Positions 16,950 to 26,047 are shown, counted from the stretch's first letter. The stretch: 64,000 nt of DNA from Chryseobacterium gambrini (GCF_900156825.1 NZ_FTOV01000006.1:186001-250000), one strand, 5' to 3'. Notes: generated by a model not told the origin, from the letters alone. Numbers and translations: made by a program.

Positions 16950-18074
16950 ATGAAAAAGATTCAAATGGTTGACTTACAAAGTCAGTATTACAAAATAAAG
17001 AATGAAGTAGATAATGCAGTTTTAAATGTAATGGATTCAGCGGCTTTCATTAACGGTCCTGAAGTAAAGTCTTTCCAGAATGAATTAGAGTCTTATTTGG
17101 ACGTAAAACATGTTATTCCTTGTGCAAACGGGACAGATGCACTTCAGATTGCTTTAATGGGTCTTGATCTGAAGGAGGGTGATGAGATTATTACAGCAGA
17201 TTTTACTTTTGCGGCAACGGTGGAAGTTATTCATTTGCTTAAACTTAAATCGGTTTTGGTAGATGTGGATTATGATACTTTTACCATCTCAACAGAGGCG
17301 ATTAAAAAAGCCATTACTCCAAAAACAAAAGCGATTATTCCGGTACATATTTTCGGACAGTGTTCGAATATGGAAGAAATTCTAAAGATTGCTGAAGAGC
17401 ATAATTTATATGTTATTGAAGACAACGCACAGGCAATCGGTTCCGAATTCACTTTTTCAGACGGAACCATAAAAAAAGCGGGAACCATGTCTACGGTGGG
17501 AACGACTTCTTTCTTTCCTTCTAAAAATTTAGGATGCTATGGAGACGGAGGAGCAATTTTCACGAATAATGATGATCTGGCGCACCGTTTAAGAGGAATT
17601 GTAAACCACGGAATGTACGAAAGATATTATCATGATGAGGTTGGTGTAAATTCAAGATTAGACAGTGTTCAGGCTGCTATTTTGAGAAAAAAACTTCCGC
17701 ATCTGGATAATTACAACGAAGCAAGAGGAAGAGCCGCAGATTATTATGATGAAGCTTTTGCCGGACATGAACATATTTTAACACCAAAAAGAGCGGAATA
17801 TTCTACTCATGTTTTCCACCAGTACACATTGAGAATTTTGAACGGAAAGCGTAATGATTTGCAAAAATTCTTAGCTGAAAAGGAAATTCCGGCAATGATC
17901 TATTATCCGGTAGCTTTAAGAAAGCAAAAAGCCTATTTTCAGGAAAGTAACGATGCCGATTTTGTGAATACGGATAAATTATTAGATCAGGTAATTTCTC
18001 TTCCAATGCATACGGAACTGGATGATGAGCAGCTGAAGTATATTACGGATGCGGTGTTGGAGTTTATGGGATAA
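16950..18074 (+). CDS. DegT/DnrJ/EryC1/StrS family sugar aminotransferase
   Basis: 374 residues, the family's usual length. PLP-binding features: GTDALQIAL (61-69), the Asp in VIEDNAQAIGS (155-165), and the Schiff-base Lys192 in SFFPSKNLGCYGDGG. It transfers an amino group to a keto sugar nucleotide for polysaccharide or O-antigen building blocks, close to WbpE-like enzymes. Cytosolic. It is followed at 3 bases by a small membrane protein and, after an inserted transposase, by galE and a nucleotidyltransferase, so the original locus was probably a surface-sugar operon. Confidence 0.9.
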   Translation: MKKIQMVDLQSQYYKIKNEVDNAVLNVMDSAAFINGPEVKSFQNELESYLDVKHVIPCANGTDALQIALMGLDLKEGDEIITADFTFAATVEVIHLLKLKSVLVDVDYDTFTISTEAIKKAITPKTKAIIPVHIFGQCSNMEEILKIAEEHNLYVIEDNAQAIGSEFTFSDGTIKKAGTMSTVGTTSFFPSKNLGCYGDGGAIFTNNDDLAHRLRGIVNHGMYERYYHDEVGVNSRLDSVQAAILRKKLPHLDNYNEARGRAADYYDEAFAGHEHILTPKRAEYSTHVFHQYTLRILNGKRNDLQKFLAEKEIPAMIYYPVALRKQKAYFQESNDADFVNTDKLLDQVISLPMHTELDDEQLKYITDAVLEFMG

Positions 18075-18077
18075 GTT

Positions 18078-18527
18078 ATGCTTCACGACGAAAGGATATT
18101 GAAAAATAAGTTTGCTTATTTTTTTACAATTGTTTTTGTATTCTGTTGGATAATATTTTTTGCATACAATATGTTTAATCTTTTTTTAATGGATTACGGA
18201 TTAAAGGAAGAATATCTTCAAATTAAGATACCTATTTATATATTGTATTTTTTAATATTTCCATTATTGGTTATTACTTTTATAAGTATTTTTAGAGAGT
18301 CAAGGAAAATGTTTATTTACTTAAATATCTCTTTGTTCTTTATGATTATTTTTCATGCAATATTTTTTGTCGTTAGATATCAAAAAGCTATTGATCCCAC
18401 AAGATTTCTATTATCTTATATATTTTTTAATTTATTATTTGTGATAGTTCCAACTGTATTAATAAATTATTGGAAGCATTTGCCTGTTGACAATGAAATA
18501 GAAAGTATAGGAACACACAATGATTAA
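18078..18527 (+). CDS. Four-helix membrane protein of unknown function
   Basis: 149 residues with four strongly hydrophobic segments (about 12-36, 50-70, 78-100 and 108-128) and charged ends. More AT-rich than the gene before it. The ATG is 3 bases after the aminotransferase stop, so translation may be coupled. No family recognised. Being tucked between sugar genes and beside a transposase, it could be a late arrival or a small partner of the sugar pathway. Confidence 0.65.
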   Translation: MLHDERILKNKFAYFFTIVFVFCWIIFFAYNMFNLFLMDYGLKEEYLQIKIPIYILYFLIFPLLVITFISIFRESRKMFIYLNISLFFMIIFHAIFFVVRYQKAIDPTRFLLSYIFFNLLFVIVPTVLINYWKHLPVDNEIESIGTHND

Positions 18528-18546
18528 ATAACAATTAATAATATAG

Positions 18547-18579
18547 AACTTTGTCAAAGTTTAAATCTTTGACAAAGTT
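18547..18579. repeat. REP-like hairpin, left copy, flanking the transposase
   Basis: AACTTTGTCAAAG and CTTTGACAAAGTT form a perfect 13-bp stem with a 7-base loop. Each arm is itself nearly palindromic (ACTTTG-T-CAAAGT). The same pair recurs at 19153-19185 on the other side of the transposase gene. Confidence 0.85.
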
Positions 18580-18591
18580 AAAAACATAACC

Positions 18592-19173
18592 ATGGAGATA
18601 AGGGGAACTCATTTGGAAATAGATAAGTTTTATCTTATTTTTAACAGAGGAATTAATTCTAAACTAACTTTCTTAAGTAATGAAAATTATAATTATTTTC
18701 TTCAGAAGGTTAAAGTATATTTAGTTCCCTATTTTGATATTTATGCTTATTGTTTAATGCCAAATCATTTTCATTTTCTTCTCAAAGTAAAGTCTGTCGA
18801 AGAAATAGCTTTTTCTGAAAAAAAGAGTGGACTCCATTCCGAAGATGGGTTTTTCAGTAAAGCCATTGGCAAATTGATTAGCAGCTATACTCAGTCTTTT
18901 AATAAAGTATATCAAAGAAGCGGACCCATTTTTGAGTCACCTTTCAAAACAATACATATAGATTCTGATGATTATCTTAGAAATTTAATTGTATACATTC
19001 ATCAAAATCCAGAAAATTTTCATACTTATAAGTTTTCATCTTATCCCGCAATAATTTCCAATGCAGAAACTAACATTATGCGTAAGGATGTTTTGGAGCT
19101 ATTTGGTGACCGTGAAAATTTTATACAGTATCACTTAAAAGAAATTAACTTAAACTTTGTCAAAGATTTTTAA
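18592..19173 (+). CDS. REP-associated tyrosine transposase (Y1/IS200-like HUH nuclease)
   Basis: 193 residues. The HUH metal-binding motif is visible in LMPNHFHFLLK (His59-Phe-His61), followed by SSYTQSFNKVYQRSGPIF and the VYIHQNP segment (134-140) typical of REP-associated tyrosine transposases, with a tyrosine at 135. The protein nicks single-stranded DNA at palindromic sites. It is bracketed by two copies of the same TTTGTCAAAG hairpin, and its stop codon lies inside the right copy. The module separates the aminotransferase and membrane-protein genes from galE. Codon use is AT-rich. Confidence 0.85.
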   Translation: MEIRGTHLEIDKFYLIFNRGINSKLTFLSNENYNYFLQKVKVYLVPYFDIYAYCLMPNHFHFLLKVKSVEEIAFSEKKSGLHSEDGFFSKAIGKLISSYTQSFNKVYQRSGPIFESPFKTIHIDSDDYLRNLIVYIHQNPENFHTYKFSSYPAIISNAETNIMRKDVLELFGDRENFIQYHLKEINLNFVKDF

Positions 19174-19185
19174 CTTTGACAAAGT
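19153..19185. repeat. REP-like hairpin, right copy
   Basis: ACTTTGTCAAAG pairs with CTTTGACAAAGT over 12 bp. It overlaps the last codons and stop of the transposase gene and ends 15 bases before the galE ATG, so it also forms part of the galE leader. Confidence 0.85.
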
Positions 19186-19200
19186 AATTAAAAATAAAAA

Positions 19201-20223
19201 ATGGCAATACTCGTAACAGGAGGTTTAGGATATATCGGTTCCCATACGGTGGTGGAACTTTTAAATAACAATTTTGAGGTTGTTATTGTAGACGATTTAT
19301 CGCATTCCGAGAGATTTATATTAAAAAATATTGAAGAAATTACAGGGAAGAAACCTGTTTTTTATCCTTTCGATTTAAAAAGAAAAGAACTTTTAACGCA
19401 GGTTTTTGATGCTCATGAAATTGAGGGGTGTATCAACTTTGCGGCATTCAAAGCGGTGGGTGAAAGTCAGGTAAAACCTGTTGATTACTATGAGAACAAT
19501 TTGTTTTCGTTAATCAATATTCTGCAGGAATTTAAAGAAAGAGGAATTTCAAACTTTATTTTCAGTTCATCCTGCACGGTTTACGGACAGGCGGATGAAA
19601 TGCCGATCCATGAAAATACTCCGTTAAAAATGCCTGAAAGCGTTTACGGAAAGACAAAACAGATGGGAGAGGAGATCCTGACTGACTTTGCAAAAGCATA
19701 TCACCGTAAAATTTCTTTATTGAGATATTTCAATCCGATCGGAGCGCATCCTTCCGGGAAAATCGGGGAACTGCCTATTGGAATTCCGAATAATTTAGTA
19801 CCTTACGTGATGCAAACTGCGGCAGGAATCCGTGAAAAACTAAATGTTTGGGGAAATGATTATCCTACCGAAGACGGAACAGCAGTTCGTGATTATATTT
19901 ATATTGTAGATTTGGCTAAAGCCCATGTTGCAGCACTGAAAAAATTAATGGCAGACGATTCTGATCATGCGGTGATTGATATTTTTAACTTAGGAACAGG
20001 AAAAGGTTCATCGGTTCTGGAAGTAGTAAAAGCTTTCGAAACAGCAAATGACGTGAAAGTTCCTTACCAGATCTGCGACAGGAGAGAAGGAGATATTACA
20101 ATTGCTTATGCAAACGTAGATAAAGCCCAAAAAGAGCTTAACTGGAAGTCTGAGACATCTTTGGAAGAAGCGTTACGAACAGTTTGGCAGTGGCAAAAAT
20201 ATTTAGAAACAAGAAACACTTAA
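19201..20223 (+). CDS. galE: UDP-glucose 4-epimerase
   Basis: 340 residues, the standard GalE length. NAD-binding GGLGYIGSH (7-15), catalytic SSSCTVYG (122-129) and YGKTK with Tyr149 and Lys153. It interconverts UDP-glucose and UDP-galactose, supplying sugar nucleotides for surface polysaccharide. Cytosolic. The nucleotidyltransferase gene follows after 28 bases, likely in the same transcript. The upstream RAYT hairpin lies directly in front of the start codon. Confidence 0.95.
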   Translation: MAILVTGGLGYIGSHTVVELLNNNFEVVIVDDLSHSERFILKNIEEITGKKPVFYPFDLKRKELLTQVFDAHEIEGCINFAAFKAVGESQVKPVDYYENNLFSLINILQEFKERGISNFIFSSSCTVYGQADEMPIHENTPLKMPESVYGKTKQMGEEILTDFAKAYHRKISLLRYFNPIGAHPSGKIGELPIGIPNNLVPYVMQTAAGIREKLNVWGNDYPTEDGTAVRDYIYIVDLAKAHVAALKKLMADDSDHAVIDIFNLGTGKGSSVLEVVKAFETANDVKVPYQICDRREGDITIAYANVDKAQKELNWKSETSLEEALRTVWQWQKYLETRNT

Positions 20224-20251
20224 TAATTTGTACAAAAAAGAAGACATTTAT

Positions 20252-20704
20252 ATGAAAACACAAAGAATAGGCATCACGTTTTCGTCATTCGACCTGCTTC
20301 ACGCAGGACATATCAAAATGCTTGAAGAAGCAAAAACGGTATGTGACTACCTTATCGTAGGTTTGCAGATTGATCCCTCTCATGATCGTCCAACCAAAAA
20401 TAAGCCGACTCAGACTATCGTAGAGAGATATATTCAGCTAAAAGCAGTAAATGCTGTTGATGAGATTATTCCATATTACACAGAGGAAGATCTTCTGGAT
20501 ATTTTAAAATCTTTCGTAATTGATGTAAGAATTATCGGGGACGATTATTTAGACAGAGATTTCACCGGAAAAAAATACTGCGAAGAAAAAGGAATTGAGA
20601 TTTTTTACAATAAAAGAGATCACAGGTTTTCTTCCAGCGATTTAAGAAAAAGAATCTACGAAGCCGAACTCCAGAAACTGGAAAAAGCAGAAGCTGCAAA
20701 ATAA
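20252..20704 (+). CDS. Adenylyl/cytidylyltransferase family protein (TagD/RfaE-like)
   Basis: 150 residues from the ATG at 20252; a TTG at 20228 is in frame but lies in a poor context just after galE. The nucleotidyltransferase signature is FDLLHAGHIKMLEEAK, with the HxGH nucleotide-binding motif, and RFSSSDLRKRI resembles the second conserved (ISSTxIR) motif. Enzymes of this type make CDP-glycerol, ADP-heptose or related activated alcohols. With galE upstream, it likely works in surface-glycan synthesis. Followed by a good terminator. Confidence 0.85.
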   Translation: MKTQRIGITFSSFDLLHAGHIKMLEEAKTVCDYLIVGLQIDPSHDRPTKNKPTQTIVERYIQLKAVNAVDEIIPYYTEEDLLDILKSFVIDVRIIGDDYLDRDFTGKKYCEEKGIEIFYNKRDHRFSSSDLRKRIYEAELQKLEKAEAAK

Positions 20705-20736
20705 AAAAATCCCGAATTTAATTTCGGGATTTTTTG
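20704..20736. terminator. Hairpin terminator after the nucleotidyltransferase
   Basis: AATCCCGAA pairs with TTCGGGATT around a short AT loop and is followed by a T tract. It is also placed to stop minus-strand transcription from the TonB-type receptor gene. Confidence 0.85.
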
Positions 20737-20753
20737 TTTGTATGAAAGGCGGA

Positions 20754-23324
20754 TTACATTGGTCCACCTTGCTGATCGTCTCCGGTTGCATTGGAGTTGA
20801 TGTCTTTTTTACGTTTCGGCTGTTCTACTTTTTCGTTTCCTTGCTTGAATCTATAGGTCAAAGATAAAGCAAATTGTCTTGGCTGCCATTGCATATAAGA
20901 ATCTCTTATACTGTTTGCAGTGTATGTTGTAGCCTGCATCGCTCTCGTATTGAAAATATCCTGAATATTGAAAGATATTGTTCCATTACCATCCCAAATC
21001 GTTTTCGATGCTCCGAAGTTAATGGCATACATATCTTTTCTGTCCTGATAAGCAGTTTTTTGCCCTCCTCTGTAGAAACCTTGAATCTGGAAATTAAAAG
21101 TTTTGTCGACTTTAAAAGTTGTGGTAAGTCTTGCTCTTGTTGAAAAACCACTACCGTTAAAATCTGCAACTGCCTGAATAGGATTTCCGTTTTTGTCGAA
21201 TGTGTCATACAAAGTGCTGCCTTTGGTATTATATCCAAATAAATCTAGGTTACCTAAAAATTTAAGCCAGCTTGTTGCATCCCAGTTAAAATTCAGATCT
21301 AAACCGTAACGGTCATCAGATCCCAAATTAATTGGCTTGGTATGAGATTCAATACGTCTTGGTATAATAAGACTTCCATTTTCATCTTCTGCAAGTTTAT
21401 TATAAACTAACATTTTTGTATCATCGGTCTGATGTCTGAAATACAAAGTCGGGTTAATAGTGAATTTCTTTTTAGAAATACTGTAACCGAACTCGTAAGA
21501 ATCTACGTAGGAAGGATTCAGATCAATATTTCCGTCAAAAATATTTTGATTATCACTATAATTCGGGTTAGGAATCATAAAGAATGATCTTGGACGATCA
21601 ATTCTTCTCGCATAGTTTAGTAAAAGCTGATTGTCTTTAGCAAATTCATAGCTTAAATAAACACTTGGAAACAGATTATTATAATTCTTTGTAGTAATTA
21701 TAGCCTTATCCTTAGGAGATAAATTGGCATAATTAATATCGATATTAGAGATTTCATCTCTTAATCCTAATTGATAGCTTATTTTTCCGATCTTACTTTT
21801 AAACTGCAAATAAAAAGCATTAAATGTTTCTTTATACGTTGCGTCATAGGTGTAAGGTCTTAAGAATGATAAGGTAGGATTTAAAGCTGTACTTTCCTGA
21901 ACATCATTGCTGTAATCATTAGAGTTGATGTCTATTCTGTATCCTGCCTCTAATTTGGAATACTCTCCAATCGGCAATTCGTAATCTGCTTTACCAATTA
22001 ACGTTTTATTTTTAGTGTTCTGGTTTACAATATCCTTAAGGCTGAATATTCCATCTCTGGTTTCATCAATATTAGTATCATTAAAAGATCTGTTGCTCTG
22101 TAAACTTAGTGATACGGACAAATTCTGACCTTTATCGTCAAATTTATGATCTATTCCAAAATCTCCCTGAAAAGCAAGATTGTTATTTGTACCCAAAGTT
22201 CTTCTGTTAGAAGATGAACTTGGATTACTTAAATAAAAATAGCTGTAGTCAATATTTCCGTCATTTTCACTGTCAAAAGTTCTCACCGTACCGGAGGCGT
22301 TAAGTGAAGTTTTTGGAGAAATGTCGTATACAACTCCTGCGGAAGCGTTGTAATTGTTATTCTTACTGTTGGTTACTGAATTTTGATGTCTTTCCGTAAA
22401 ATCGCTTGCGGCAATAGCATTAGAGAAATAATCGTCGCTTCTGTTTGTATTTTTAGATTCTCTATAACCACCTCCGCCATTAAGAAACCATGAGAAGTTT
22501 CCCTTTCTCCAGCTTAAATTGGTATTAAGGTTTGTTTGTGGCAAATATCCTAAAGTTCCGGTAACACTTCCGTTGAAGCCTGTTTTCTTATTTTTCTTAA
22601 GAATAATATTTAAGATACCTGCTGTTCCGCTTGCCTCAAATTTTGATGAAGGGTTGGTAATTACTTCAATTTTCTCGATCTGATCTGCCGGAATACTCTG
22701 CAACGCATTGGCTCCGTCATCAATTCCAAGAAGGGCAGAAGGTTTTCCGTTGATCAAAAATTTCACATTAGAGCTTCCTCTCATAGAAACCGTTCCGTCT
22801 GTGTCTACAGAAACCGAAGGAACGTTGGAAAGGACATCCTGAAGATTTCCACCTTTACTTACAATATCCTGAGACGGATCATACGTTCTTTTATCCAGTT
22901 CCACCTTGTAAGGCTTCGTAGCCTGAGCTGTGATCACAACTCCCTGAATGTCTCCTGTTTTCAGATTGGTTGCGCTTTTTTCAGGGTCGATTGATAAAGC
23001 ACCGATGTTTCCTGCCGCAGTAATTTGTTTGTTAACTACGCTTTTCTGGTAATCGATTGCTTCAATAGTAATGTCGTAAGCTCCCGGAGCAAGGTCAAGC
23101 TTGTACTGACCTTTTTCGTCGGTAAGCGTAGCATCACTGAACTGTTTGTTTGCCTTGTTACTGAAGGTAACAGAAGCGTAAGGAACGGGCTGGTTGTTTT
23201 TGCTGACCACCGACCCGGAAATACCGACCTTCTCCTGTGCAAAAGCCAATGCCGCTGCCGAAAGTACAAAAGTAAGCCCTAAGGTTTTCTTTGTAAAAAT
23301 GTTAATGATTTCCGTCTGATTCAT
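20754..23324 (-). CDS. TonB-dependent receptor / outer-membrane beta-barrel family protein
   Basis: 856 residues with a signal peptide ending near AFAQ (residue 29). Order of parts: a carboxypeptidase-regulatory-like domain (about 33-110, ISGSVVSKNNQPVPYASV), a plug-type region with DVLSNVPSVSVDTDGTVSMRG and VEVITNPS-like text, then a long beta-barrel ending in a polar tail GDDQQGGPM. This is the outer_membrane_beta-barrel family related to TonB receptors, but without a neighbouring SusD, so a glycan-uptake SUS pair is not supported. Substrate unknown. Outer membrane. Confidence 0.9.
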   Translation of the reverse strand: MNQTEIINIFTKKTLGLTFVLSAAALAFAQEKVGISGSVVSKNNQPVPYASVTFSNKANKQFSDATLTDEKGQYKLDLAPGAYDITIEAIDYQKSVVNKQITAAGNIGALSIDPEKSATNLKTGDIQGVVITAQATKPYKVELDKRTYDPSQDIVSKGGNLQDVLSNVPSVSVDTDGTVSMRGSSNVKFLINGKPSALLGIDDGANALQSIPADQIEKIEVITNPSSKFEASGTAGILNIILKKNKKTGFNGSVTGTLGYLPQTNLNTNLSWRKGNFSWFLNGGGGYRESKNTNRSDDYFSNAIAASDFTERHQNSVTNSKNNNYNASAGVVYDISPKTSLNASGTVRTFDSENDGNIDYSYFYLSNPSSSSNRRTLGTNNNLAFQGDFGIDHKFDDKGQNLSVSLSLQSNRSFNDTNIDETRDGIFSLKDIVNQNTKNKTLIGKADYELPIGEYSKLEAGYRIDINSNDYSNDVQESTALNPTLSFLRPYTYDATYKETFNAFYLQFKSKIGKISYQLGLRDEISNIDINYANLSPKDKAIITTKNYNNLFPSVYLSYEFAKDNQLLLNYARRIDRPRSFFMIPNPNYSDNQNIFDGNIDLNPSYVDSYEFGYSISKKKFTINPTLYFRHQTDDTKMLVYNKLAEDENGSLIIPRRIESHTKPINLGSDDRYGLDLNFNWDATSWLKFLGNLDLFGYNTKGSTLYDTFDKNGNPIQAVADFNGSGFSTRARLTTTFKVDKTFNFQIQGFYRGGQKTAYQDRKDMYAINFGASKTIWDGNGTISFNIQDIFNTRAMQATTYTANSIRDSYMQWQPRQFALSLTYRFKQGNEKVEQPKRKKDINSNATGDDQQGGPM

Positions 23325-23338
23325 AAGGTATTTTTTGT

Positions 23339-23360
23339 GTAAAATCGTGAAAGATTTTAC
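23339..23360 (-). promoter_or_regulatory. Leader hairpin before the TonB-type receptor gene
   Basis: GTAAAATC and GATTTTAC form a perfect 8-bp inverted repeat with a 6-base loop, 15 bases upstream of the ATG. It could fold in the mRNA leader or be a regulator site. Tentative. Confidence 0.35.
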
Positions 23361-23491
23361 TTAATATTGTGAAATTGTTAATCTGTTTAAATTTCAGAAT
23401 ACTAAGTTTAATTTATTATTTGTAAGGTATATGTCGAATTAAAAAGCCAAATGTTAGTTATAGAATTGTTAAAAAAAAGTTAATATGATTG

Positions 23492-24517
23492 TTATTTTAT
23501 ATTTTTTGAATTCAGCCAGTCCTGATAAGCTTTAGCATTAATAGCATGTTGCTCTGCACTTGCTGTAAATTTGTGGTATCCGAATCTCGCAGGATCGGCA
23601 CACATAAAAATATAATCGTTCTTTTCTGCATTTAACACTGCATCCACAGAATTTTTATCTACTACGCAAATAGGTCCCGGAGGAATTCCTTTATTAGCAT
23701 ACGTGTTGTATGGCGATGGAGTAGACAGATGCTTGTAAAATACTCTTTTAATCTGTTCCTTAAAATTCGTTTGCTTATTGATTGCATAAATTACCGTTGG
23801 ATCAGATTGAAGCTTCATCCCTTTTTTATAACGGTTAAGATACAATCCTGCAATCGTTTTCTGTTCGTCCTTTTTTCCTCCCGATTCCTTGTATACAATA
23901 GAAGCCAGAGCATAAATCTGATCTCTCGTTAAATCGGATTGCTCTTCTTTAGACTTTCTTTCGCTGTTCCAGAATTCATTGTACTGATCATCAAATTTTT
24001 TGAAAAATTCTTTCGGAGTTACCGTCCAGAAAAAATTGTACGTATCGATAAAGAAATACTTTTTTAAATCTTCCGCATTGTTATAGCCTTTTTCGGCAGC
24101 AATCGAATTAAAATCATTCACAAACTGTAAAGAATCCTGTTCTGTTTTTTTGGTTACTTTACCAATCATCTGATAAACATCCCCAAAATCACCAATTCTA
24201 AAGCTGTTCTCACTCTGATTTCCGGCTTTAATCATATTAACCAAATTCGCATTTCCCAGACCTTTCTGGAAATGATAGCGTCCCGGTTTGAAATATTTTT
24301 CAAGATCCTTTTCTTTCGCAACGGCTTCAAAAGCTTCTTTATTGTCAACATATTTCGCCGCAGAATCAAGGATTTGTTTAAAATTCGCTTGGTGAGGAAT
24401 CAAAACATATCCGTCTTTTTCGATGTTATTACCGTAATATTTTTTATAAAATTTAAATCCAAAAAATCCGCCTGCTATAAAAACAAGCAGGATGATGATA
24501 AGAATTGCTTTCTTCAT
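23492..24517 (-). CDS. mltG: Endolytic murein transglycosylase MltG (YceG-like)
   Basis: 341 residues. One N-terminal membrane helix (about 4-22), then a LysM-like region and the YceG domain with ALASIVYKESGGKKDEQKTIAGLYLNR and the downstream LQSDPTVIYA segment, which are the family's hallmark. It cleaves nascent glycan strands at the membrane and sets strand length. The usual IVEKE appears here as IVYKE, so one acidic residue of the doublet is replaced while the second Glu is kept. It lies 28 bases after dapF on the same strand, so co-transcription of two cell-wall genes is likely. Confidence 0.92.
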   Translation of the reverse strand: MKKAILIIILLVFIAGGFFGFKFYKKYYGNNIEKDGYVLIPHQANFKQILDSAAKYVDNKEAFEAVAKEKDLEKYFKPGRYHFQKGLGNANLVNMIKAGNQSENSFRIGDFGDVYQMIGKVTKKTEQDSLQFVNDFNSIAAEKGYNNAEDLKKYFFIDTYNFFWTVTPKEFFKKFDDQYNEFWNSERKSKEEQSDLTRDQIYALASIVYKESGGKKDEQKTIAGLYLNRYKKGMKLQSDPTVIYAINKQTNFKEQIKRVFYKHLSTPSPYNTYANKGIPPGPICVVDKNSVDAVLNAEKNDYIFMCADPARFGYHKFTASAEQHAINAKAYQDWLNSKNIK

Positions 24518-24545
24518 TTAAATGGTGATTAAAAGTTTTACTTTT

Positions 24546-25313
24546 TTAAATAAGGTCTATTTTGCCTCTAAAAACCTGCTTTGCAGGACCTTCGAGCCAG
24601 ATGTTCTGAAATGTGTCTCCGTTTTTTTCAGCATATACTTTCAGATTTCCGCCCAAAGTTTTAACTTTTACAGAGATTAGATGGTTATTTTGCAGAAAAG
24701 TTAAAGCCGAAGCCGTAACTCCGGTTCCGCAACTGTACGTTTCGTCCTCAACGCCTCGTTCATAGGTTCTTACGAAAATCTCATCCTCCGAAATTTTTTC
24801 CATAAAATTCACATTGATGCCTTTTTCCTTATAATTTTCAGAATTTCTGATGCTGTTTCCTTCCGCAAAAACGTTGTAGTTAACGATATCTTCCACATAT
24901 TTCACGTAATGCGGCGAACCCGTATCCATTACCGTATCCTCTCCGTCATTGGAAATGGTAGCAACATCGCTCATTTTTAATTTTACAATTCCATTGTGGA
25001 TTTCGGCAATATGTTCTCCATCGATAGCAGTGAATTTACAGTTGCCTTCAAAAATATCAAGGAAAAAAGCGAACGCTACAGAACATCTCGCTCCGTTTCC
25101 GCAAAAACTTTTAGAGCCGTCTGAATTGTAATAATCGACTTCAAAATCATACCCTTTCGCTGTGTTTATTTTGATAAGTCCGTCTGCACCGATCCCGAAA
25201 CGGCGGTCGCAAAGTTTCTGAATATTTTCAATGGAAAGATCATCCCATTCTCCGGAACGATTGTCTATCATTACAAAATCGTTTCCTGTACCCTGATATT
25301 TATAAAATTCCAT
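24546..25313 (-). CDS. dapF: Diaminopimelate epimerase
   Basis: 255 residues. The two catalytic cysteines are present: Cys71 in SFCGNGARC and the second near residue 195 in YSCGTGVTAS. The N-terminus is typical (KYQGTGNDFVMIDNR). It converts LL- to meso-diaminopimelate for peptidoglycan and lysine. Cytosolic. Directly precedes mltG on the same strand. Confidence 0.95.
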   Translation of the reverse strand: MEFYKYQGTGNDFVMIDNRSGEWDDLSIENIQKLCDRRFGIGADGLIKINTAKGYDFEVDYYNSDGSKSFCGNGARCSVAFAFFLDIFEGNCKFTAIDGEHIAEIHNGIVKLKMSDVATISNDGEDTVMDTGSPHYVKYVEDIVNYNVFAEGNSIRNSENYKEKGINVNFMEKISEDEIFVRTYERGVEDETYSCGTGVTASALTFLQNNHLISVKVKTLGGNLKVYAEKNGDTFQNIWLEGPAKQVFRGKIDLI

Positions 25314-25416
25314 ATTTCTTAATAGAATGTTTGTTTTAAAAATTGAAACTGCAAAATTACTATAATTAAAACGAAAACGAACAGTGTTAGCTGCCCGTTT
25401 CCTTATTTATATCGGT

Positions 25417-26043
25417 TTATCTGAATCCGCCTCCGCTTCTCGTTGGCTGAGGAGAAGTTGTCTGCGGTTGAGGAGTAGAAGTTCCCGAACTGTTTCTGAA
25501 TCCTCCGCTGTTTGAATTCGTATTGCTTCCGGAATTATTTCTAAAGCCACTGTTTGAGTTGCTGTTCCCCGAATTATTTCGGAAACCGCCGTTGTTCTGA
25601 GGTCGTGGAGTTGTTGTATTCTGCTGTGGATTTCTGAATCCGTTATTCGGTCTCTGGTTGGTATTCTGTCCGTTGTTCGGTCTGAAACTTCCGTTCGAAC
25701 TTCCGTCGTTTACACCGCCTCTGAAACCGTTATTAGGTCTTGCCGAAGTCGTTCCGTTCGATCCCGATCTTCTTTCAACATAAACTTTTCTTCTGGAATT
25801 ATTATAATTCTGGTAATAATAAGGCATTCCGTTATCATAATAATACGTGTAGTCGTTTCTGTAATAATATCCGTCATTTCCCCAATATCCGCCGTTTCCG
25901 TAATATCCCTGAGGCGCATAATAATATCCGTTGTCATAATAAGGATCTCCGTAATTATTGGCATAAGGATCCGAATATATCGCGCAGGAAGTTAAACTTG
26001 CCATTGTAATTAAGCTGAATGCTATTTTAAATAAATTTTTCAT
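25417..26043 (-). CDS. Low-complexity lipoprotein with Tyr-rich and NGFR-type repeats
   Basis: 208 residues. Signal peptide with lipobox LTSC (Cys20). Residues ~25-82 are extremely rich in Tyr, Asn and Gly (YYYAPQGYYGN type); the rest consists of repeats around GFR (RPNNGFRGG, NGFRNPQ, GGFRNN, SGFRNN, SGGFRNSS, ending GGGFR). Such sequence is disordered and suits surface adhesion or matrix contact, but no function is known. Probably surface-exposed. It is separated by 4 bases from pnuC upstream. Confidence 0.75.
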   Translation of the reverse strand: MKNLFKIAFSLITMASLTSCAIYSDPYANNYGDPYYDNGYYYAPQGYYGNGGYWGNDGYYYRNDYTYYYDNGMPYYYQNYNNSRRKVYVERRSGSNGTTSARPNNGFRGGVNDGSSNGSFRPNNGQNTNQRPNNGFRNPQQNTTTPRPQNNGGFRNNSGNSNSNSGFRNNSGSNTNSNSGGFRNSSGTSTPQPQTTSPQPTRSGGGFR

Positions 26044-26047
26044 GTTT

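Larger units (their letters stand above)
18547..19185 (+). mobile_element. RAYT module 1: transposase bracketed by TTTGTCAAAG hairpins
   Basis: The unit runs from the left hairpin (18547) through the transposase to the right hairpin (19185). It has no long terminal inverted repeats and no DDE enzyme, consistent with the REP/RAYT single-strand mechanism. I see no other copy of this hairpin type in the window. Confidence 0.75.

Noticed and set aside
20754..23324. SusC-type polysaccharide utilisation locus
   Set aside because: No SusD-like lipoprotein or glycoside hydrolase is adjacent; the protein fits the general outer-membrane beta-barrel family.
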